NCBI GenBank assembly: GCA_964482425.1
Contig: CAYZXN010000371.1
Span: forward strand, 1 to 9,578
Length of the DNA stretch: 9,578 bases
Direction: 5' to 3'
Source: WHTF01 sp964482425
Lineage (GTDB): Bacteria > Desulfobacterota > Binatia > UBA9968
Shown here: positions 6,901 to 9,578 of the stretch, piece after piece
Position numbering within the stretch: position 1 is the stretch's first letter
Layout of the letters: the number at the start of each line of letters is the position of its first letter
Program-made: the position numbers and the translations under genes
Notes under the pieces: generated by a model
What the model saw: only the letters and a program-made list of their open reading frames with translations
Databases searched by the model: none
Told to the model about the DNA's origin: nothing

Positions 6901-7447
6901 CTATGTCCCCACTGGGCTGGTAGACGGGCCGTTGCCTACTCACTACGAACCGGCTGAGTCTCCTGTTCAGAATCCGCTGTATAAGCAGCAGTCCAGTCCA
7001 GTTTTAAAATACTGGAAGACTTCGGGAAACCCTTTGGCCGCGGCGGGAGACGCAAAGTACCCGCATGTCATCACGACCTACCGGTTAACGGAACACTATC
7101 TGGCGGGCGCCATGAGCCGCTGGAATCCGTGGTTGACGGAGCTGCAGCCCGAGCTATTTATCGAGCTCAGTCCCGAGTTGGCCCAGGAGAAGGGTATCCG
7201 AAATCTCGATTGGGTCAGGATTTCAAGCCCACGGAGCCAGATTCGCGCCAAGGCTTTGGTCACGCGCCGGATGCGACCGCTGCAGATCAACGGCAAAACC
7301 GTCCATCAAGTGGGCATGCCCTGGCACTGGGGCTACGAAGGTCTCTCAACCGGCGACGTCGTCAACGAATTGACGGCCCTTGTCGGCGATCCGAATGTCT
7401 CGATACACGAAGGCAAAGCATTCGTCTGTAACGTCGAGAAAGCGTAA
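3998..7447 (+). CDS. fdnG: Selenocysteine-containing formate dehydrogenase, catalytic (alpha) subunit, Tat-exported; TGA at 4571-4573 read as Sec
   Basis: This 1149-residue FdnG/FdoG-type enzyme oxidises formate to CO2 at a Mo- or W-bis-pterin site. The N-terminus has a twin-arginine signal (SRRSFLRYS, residues 4-12) followed by a hydrophobic stretch, so it is exported folded. The [4Fe-4S] ligands are C53, C56, C60 and C88, followed by K90 in CPKGAA. The TGA at 4571-4573 is codon 192, in the context ENQARI-U-HSSS, matching ENQARV-U-H of FdnG; His193 is the conserved active-site neighbour. The frame continues with GLGTRFGRGAATL and MGSNMAENHPVAFRW without any shift, and ends with a molydopterin-dinucleotide binding domain (TTYRLTEHYL, MPWHWGYEGLSTGD, FVCNVEKA). 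It is about 130 residues longer than E. coli FdnG (1015) because of two Ala/Gly/Pro-rich insertions, at about residues 358-408 and 760-816. It is the first gene of the operon. Ignoring selenocysteine would split it into two false genes. Confidence 0.95.
4571..4607 (+). promoter_or_regulatory. Bacterial SECIS element with Sec UGA codon
   Basis: The UGA (4571-4573) is followed after 12 bases by a perfect 6-base-pair hairpin: GTCCCC (4586-4591), loop GGTCT (4592-4596), GGGGAC (4597-4602). The loop sequence GGUCU and the distance to the UGA match the SelB-binding minihelix of E. coli fdhF. AGC (4583-4585) can extend the stem with GCT (4605-4607) below a two-base bulge. It lies inside the coding sequence, as bacterial SECIS elements do, and directs SelB-GTP-Sec-tRNA to the UGA. 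Confidence 0.9.
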
Positions 7448-7450
7448 ATG

Positions 7451-7541
7451 CGTGATCGTGCTCGTGATAGGAAAGCCGTGATCGTAGGGGGGAACACGAA
7501 TACGAAACCCCGAACGACCGCTTCACAGGACACGAATACGA
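7451..7541 (+). repeat. Short direct repeats in the spacer between the alpha and beta subunit genes
   Basis: The 124-base gap 7448-7571 has two kinds of short direct repeat. ACACGAATACGA occurs at 7494-7505 and 7530-7541 (36 bases apart, identical over 12). CGTGATCGT occurs at 7451-7459 and 7477-7485, with a related CGTGAT at 7463-7468. There is no open reading frame of note and no clear terminator. All other junctions in this operon are almost gapless, so this looks like inserted or slippage-grown intergenic sequence. Its origin is unknown. Confidence 0.5.
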
Positions 7542-7571
7542 TAGGGCGGCTGGATAAGGAAGGGGGTTGAA

Positions 7572-8369
7572 ATGGCCGAGCCAATGGGATTTTACACCGA
7601 CACAACCGTTTGTATCGGCTGCAAAGCATGCGAGGTGGCGTGCAAAGAATGGAACCAGCTACCCGCTACCAATGGCGGCCTCAATACACTCAGCGGCGAC
7701 AGTTACGATAATACGCGGCGTCTCGACGGCCTGCATTGGCGCCATGTCCGATTCATAGAGCAGTTCACCGAGGACCGCGGCGAGGGTCGTTGGCTGCTGA
7801 TGAGCGACGTGTGTAAACACTGCGTTCAGGCCGCTTGCCTCGAGGTGTGCCCGACCAACGCGATCATCCGCACGGAGTTCGACACGGTGGTCATCCAATC
7901 GGACGCCTGCAACGGTTGCCGAGACTGCATCACGGCATGCCCGTTCGGCGTCATCGATATTAATCCGGTCTCCGGAACGGCGCAGAAGTGCACGCTTTGC
8001 TACGATCGCCTGCAGAGCGGCATGGAGCCGGCTTGCTCCAAAGCCTGCCCCACTGACTCGATCCAGTTCGGCACGATCAGAGAGCTGCGCGATAGAGCGC
8101 AAAAACGCGTGGAGCATCTGCATCAGATCGGCGAGAAACGCGCTTATCTGTACGGCGCGGACGAAAAGATGCTCGGCGGTCTTAACTCGTTTTTTCTTCT
8201 GGTTGACAGACCGGAGGTTTATCACCTGCCGCCCGATCCCAAAATGCCGACCCGGAATCTCACCTCAGGTTCGCTTTTTTCCGTGCTCGGAGCGGTTCTG
8301 GTCGGCCTGATCGGTGTTTTTAACTTCCGAAATCGCGGCGCGCGGGCGAGGGAGGAGGCGCGGCTATGA
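7572..8369 (+). CDS. fdnH: Formate dehydrogenase iron-sulfur (beta) subunit
   Basis: A 265-residue electron-transfer subunit of the FdnH/FdoH type. Sixteen cysteines can bind four [4Fe-4S] clusters: C14-x2-C17-x2-C20-x3-C24, C81-x2-C84-x4-C89-x3-C93, C113-x2-C116-x2-C119-x3-C123, and C140-x2-C143-x11-C155-x3-C159. A hydrophobic segment at residues 234-251 (LFSVLGAVLVGLIGVFNF) followed by RNRGARAR is the C-terminal transmembrane anchor seen in FdnH. The protein has no signal of its own; the iron-sulfur part is likely exported together with the Tat-bearing alpha subunit. The ATG at 7572 has AAGGGGG just upstream. It carries electrons from the alpha subunit towards the membrane subunit. Its stop overlaps the next start as ATGA, indicating translational coupling. 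Confidence 0.93.
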   Translation: MAEPMGFYTDTTVCIGCKACEVACKEWNQLPATNGGLNTLSGDSYDNTRRLDGLHWRHVRFIEQFTEDRGEGRWLLMSDVCKHCVQAACLEVCPTNAIIRTEFDTVVIQSDACNGCRDCITACPFGVIDINPVSGTAQKCTLCYDRLQSGMEPACSKACPTDSIQFGTIRELRDRAQKRVEHLHQIGEKRAYLYGADEKMLGGLNSFFLLVDRPEVYHLPPDPKMPTRNLTSGSLFSVLGAVLVGLIGVFNFRNRGARAREEARL

Positions 8370-9271
8370 TTGAGGCACCTTCAAGTACCTATTTTACCGT
8401 TTCGCCTGATTGGGGCTGGCTGATTGTTTTTTACTTCTTTTTCGGCGGTCTCGCCGGCGGCTGCTACTTTCTCGCCGTCTTGATCGATTTTTTCGGCAGG
8501 CCTGAAGATCGTCCGCTGGCGCGGCTGGGCTATCTGATCTCGTTTCCTTGCATCATCATAAGCGGCATTCTTTTGACCTTCGATCTATACCGGCCCGAGC
8601 GCTTCTGGCATATGCTTCTCCAGTCCAACACGTTCCAACCGGTATTCAAGTACTGGTCGCCGATGTCGGTGGGTTCCTGGGCTATAACAATATTCGGGCT
8701 ATTTTCCTTTCTCTCTTTTCTGAGCGCGTTGGCCGACACCGGGCGCTGGCAATGGCCGGCCGCGCGCAGATTGCGGCCCCCAGGAACAATCGGCGGGATT
8801 ATTGCCATTCTCGGCGGACTTTTTGCCTTCTATGTTGCCGGCTACACCGGAGTTCTTCTCGCGGTCACCAATCGTCCCATCTGGTCCGATTCACCGTTGT
8901 TAGGGATGTTGTTCGTCGTGTCGGCGGCCTCGATCTCAGCGGCGCTGATGATCCTGCTTGCCGAGCGTAACCGCTGGACCATGCCGGGGATCATAGATCT
9001 ACACCGGATGGATGTATGGGTGCTCGTGCTGGAGCTGATAGTTCTGATCGCCTTCCTGATCTCGCTTGGGCCTGTTTTCCGCGCCTGGTTCAATGTCTGG
9101 GGTCTGCTGCTTCTGCTGGGCGTTGTTGTGTTAGGAATGCTCGTGCCGCTCACCCTGTCCTGGCGCCGGCAATGGCTCGGAGACCTTAATACCACCACCA
9201 GCGCCGCGCTCGTGCTGATCGGTGGATTCATTCTCCGCATGGCGATTGTTCTCGGCGCGGAGGCGGTATGA
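8366..9271 (+). CDS. nrfD: NrfD/PsrC-type membrane subunit of formate dehydrogenase
   Basis: A 301-residue integral membrane protein of the NrfD/polysulfide reductase PsrC family, with about eight hydrophobic helices (roughly residues 15-42, 52-74, 98-122, 140-167, 178-198, 213-234, 238-262, 273-300). The N-terminal GWLIVFYFFFGGLAGGCYFL and the loop FDLYRPERFWHMLLQSNTFQP are family hallmarks. Members bind quinone without haem and link a four-cluster iron-sulfur subunit to the quinone pool. Here it takes the place of the cytochrome b subunit FdnI found in E. coli. The start overlaps the beta subunit stop (ATGA) and has GGGAGGAGG upstream. Electron acceptance from the beta subunit and reduction of quinone is inferred from context. 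The symbol gives the family, not orthology to the nitrite reductase gene. Confidence 0.9.
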   Translation: MIEAPSSTYFTVSPDWGWLIVFYFFFGGLAGGCYFLAVLIDFFGRPEDRPLARLGYLISFPCIIISGILLTFDLYRPERFWHMLLQSNTFQPVFKYWSPMSVGSWAITIFGLFSFLSFLSALADTGRWQWPAARRLRPPGTIGGIIAILGGLFAFYVAGYTGVLLAVTNRPIWSDSPLLGMLFVVSAASISAALMILLAERNRWTMPGIIDLHRMDVWVLVLELIVLIAFLISLGPVFRAWFNVWGLLLLLGVVVLGMLVPLTLSWRRQWLGDLNTTTSAALVLIGGFILRMAIVLGAEAV

Positions 9272-9272
9272 C

Positions 9273-9503
9273 ATGAACCTGACTCTGATGGTTTTGATTG
9301 CAGTTCTGGCGACAGCCGCCTGCACTAGCCCGGAAACGACGCGAACGCGCGGCGGCGGTCCGGGCGCGGACATCGGGAACCGCAGCGACGTTGTGCGCAT
9401 GCATGAAGGGTCGCGTCCGTACGAAGGGACGCCCAGGATTATCAGCGCGGAGCATCCGCCTCTAGAACCCGCCCGCCAGGCAAGCGAGTTCAGCCGCCGA
9501 TGA
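9273..9503 (+). CDS. Small putative lipoprotein in the formate dehydrogenase operon
   Basis: A 76-residue protein that I do not recognise. The N-terminus MNLTLMVLIAVLATAAC has a hydrophobic core and a lipobox-like ATAAC with Cys17, so lipid attachment and envelope location are likely; the missing positive charge near the start and Thr at -3 make the signal less typical. The rest is polar, Gly/Arg/Pro-rich and probably disordered (GGGPGADIG, EHPPLEP). The ATG at 9273 is chosen because it follows GGAGG by nine bases and starts one base after the nrfD stop; a longer frame from 9222 would overlap nrfD and hide the signal. The stop overlaps the next start as ATGA. The operon position suggests a role near the membrane-bound formate dehydrogenase, but nothing more can be said. 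Confidence 0.7.
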   Translation: MNLTLMVLIAVLATAACTSPETTRTRGGGPGADIGNRSDVVRMHEGSRPYEGTPRIISAEHPPLEPARQASEFSRR

Positions 9504-9578
9504 CCGTAAACGAGTTCGAGGCTCTTGCGCGCGAGTACCCCGATTGGCAGCCGTGGCTTCTGGTGGTGGAGGCCGTCA
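9500..9578 (+). CDS. Start of a further operon gene, possibly formate dehydrogenase accessory protein FdhE (partial)
   Basis: An ATG at 9500 overlaps the lipoprotein stop (ATGA), and 26 codons run in frame to the window edge. They encode a soluble-looking start with FEALAREYPDWQPWLLVVEA. The position, fifth in a formate dehydrogenase operon, and an amphipathic helix with an ARxYPDW-like string fit FdhE, a cytoplasmic factor needed for maturation of FdnG-type enzymes. The fragment lacks the cysteine motifs that would prove it, so the name is only a suggestion; the presence of a gene here is fairly sure. Confidence 0.55.
   Translation, partial: MTVNEFEALAREYPDWQPWLLVVEAV

Noticed and set aside
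7487..7511. Possible hairpin between GGGG and CCCC around the first 12-base repeat
   Set aside because: The stem is only four to five base pairs with a long loop, and there is no T-run after it; it is not a credible terminator or structured RNA.
7659..8225. 188-residue minus-strand open frame opposite the beta subunit
   Set aside because: It is fully antisense to a gene whose 16 cluster cysteines are conserved, and the product resembles nothing known.
1..9578. CRISPR array, transposase, tRNA or rRNA
   Set aside because: No regularly spaced repeats, no transposase-like frame, and no cloverleaf or ribosomal RNA-like sequence was seen.

Overview
This window comes from a Gram-negative bacterium of moderately high GC content. 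An LpxA start (lipid A synthesis) and a YacG-type zinc protein support the Gram-negative call. An in-frame UGA read as selenocysteine means the host must carry the SelA/SelB/SelC/SelD machinery elsewhere. The mix of a 4,5-dihydroxyphthalate decarboxylase-like protein, a tungsten-type aldehyde oxidoreductase and a selenocysteine formate dehydrogenase with an NrfD-type membrane subunit would suit a deltaproteobacterium-like or related uncultivated soil or subsurface lineage. That placement is inference and is weak.

Left part, all on the minus strand (1-1318): a PBP2-fold protein of the Pht5 family, then yacG, then the start of lpxA, closely packed and probably cotranscribed. Centre-left, also minus strand (1569-3610): a tungsten-type aldehyde:ferredoxin oxidoreductase followed by a 69-residue protein of unknown function with a strong ribosome binding site.

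Divergent intergenic region (3611-3997): it separates the aldehyde oxidoreductase from the formate dehydrogenase operon. It contains a full match to the sigma-54 (RpoN) -24/-12 consensus facing the formate dehydrogenase, and two inverted repeats upstream that could bind an activator.

Right part, plus strand (3998-9578): a respiratory formate dehydrogenase operon. The catalytic subunit is a Tat-exported selenoprotein. Simple ORF finding splits it at a TGA at 4571-4573, but the reading frame, the alignment to FdnG-type enzymes and a SECIS hairpin just downstream show it is one 1149-residue protein. It is followed by a four-cluster iron-sulfur subunit with a C-terminal membrane anchor, an eight-helix NrfD/PsrC-type quinone-interacting subunit, a small putative lipoprotein, and the start of a gene that may be fdhE. 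In the proposed path, formate is oxidised outside the cytoplasmic membrane at the Mo/W-Sec site, electrons pass through five [4Fe-4S] clusters, and the NrfD-like subunit hands them to quinone.

The most informative points are the selenocysteine/SECIS site, the sigma-54 promoter, the use of NrfD instead of the cytochrome b subunit FdnI, and the divergent pairing with an aldehyde oxidoreductase. No clearly unprecedented system was found. The least explained parts are the 69-residue protein, the small lipoprotein and a repeat-rich 124-base spacer between the first two formate dehydrogenase genes.
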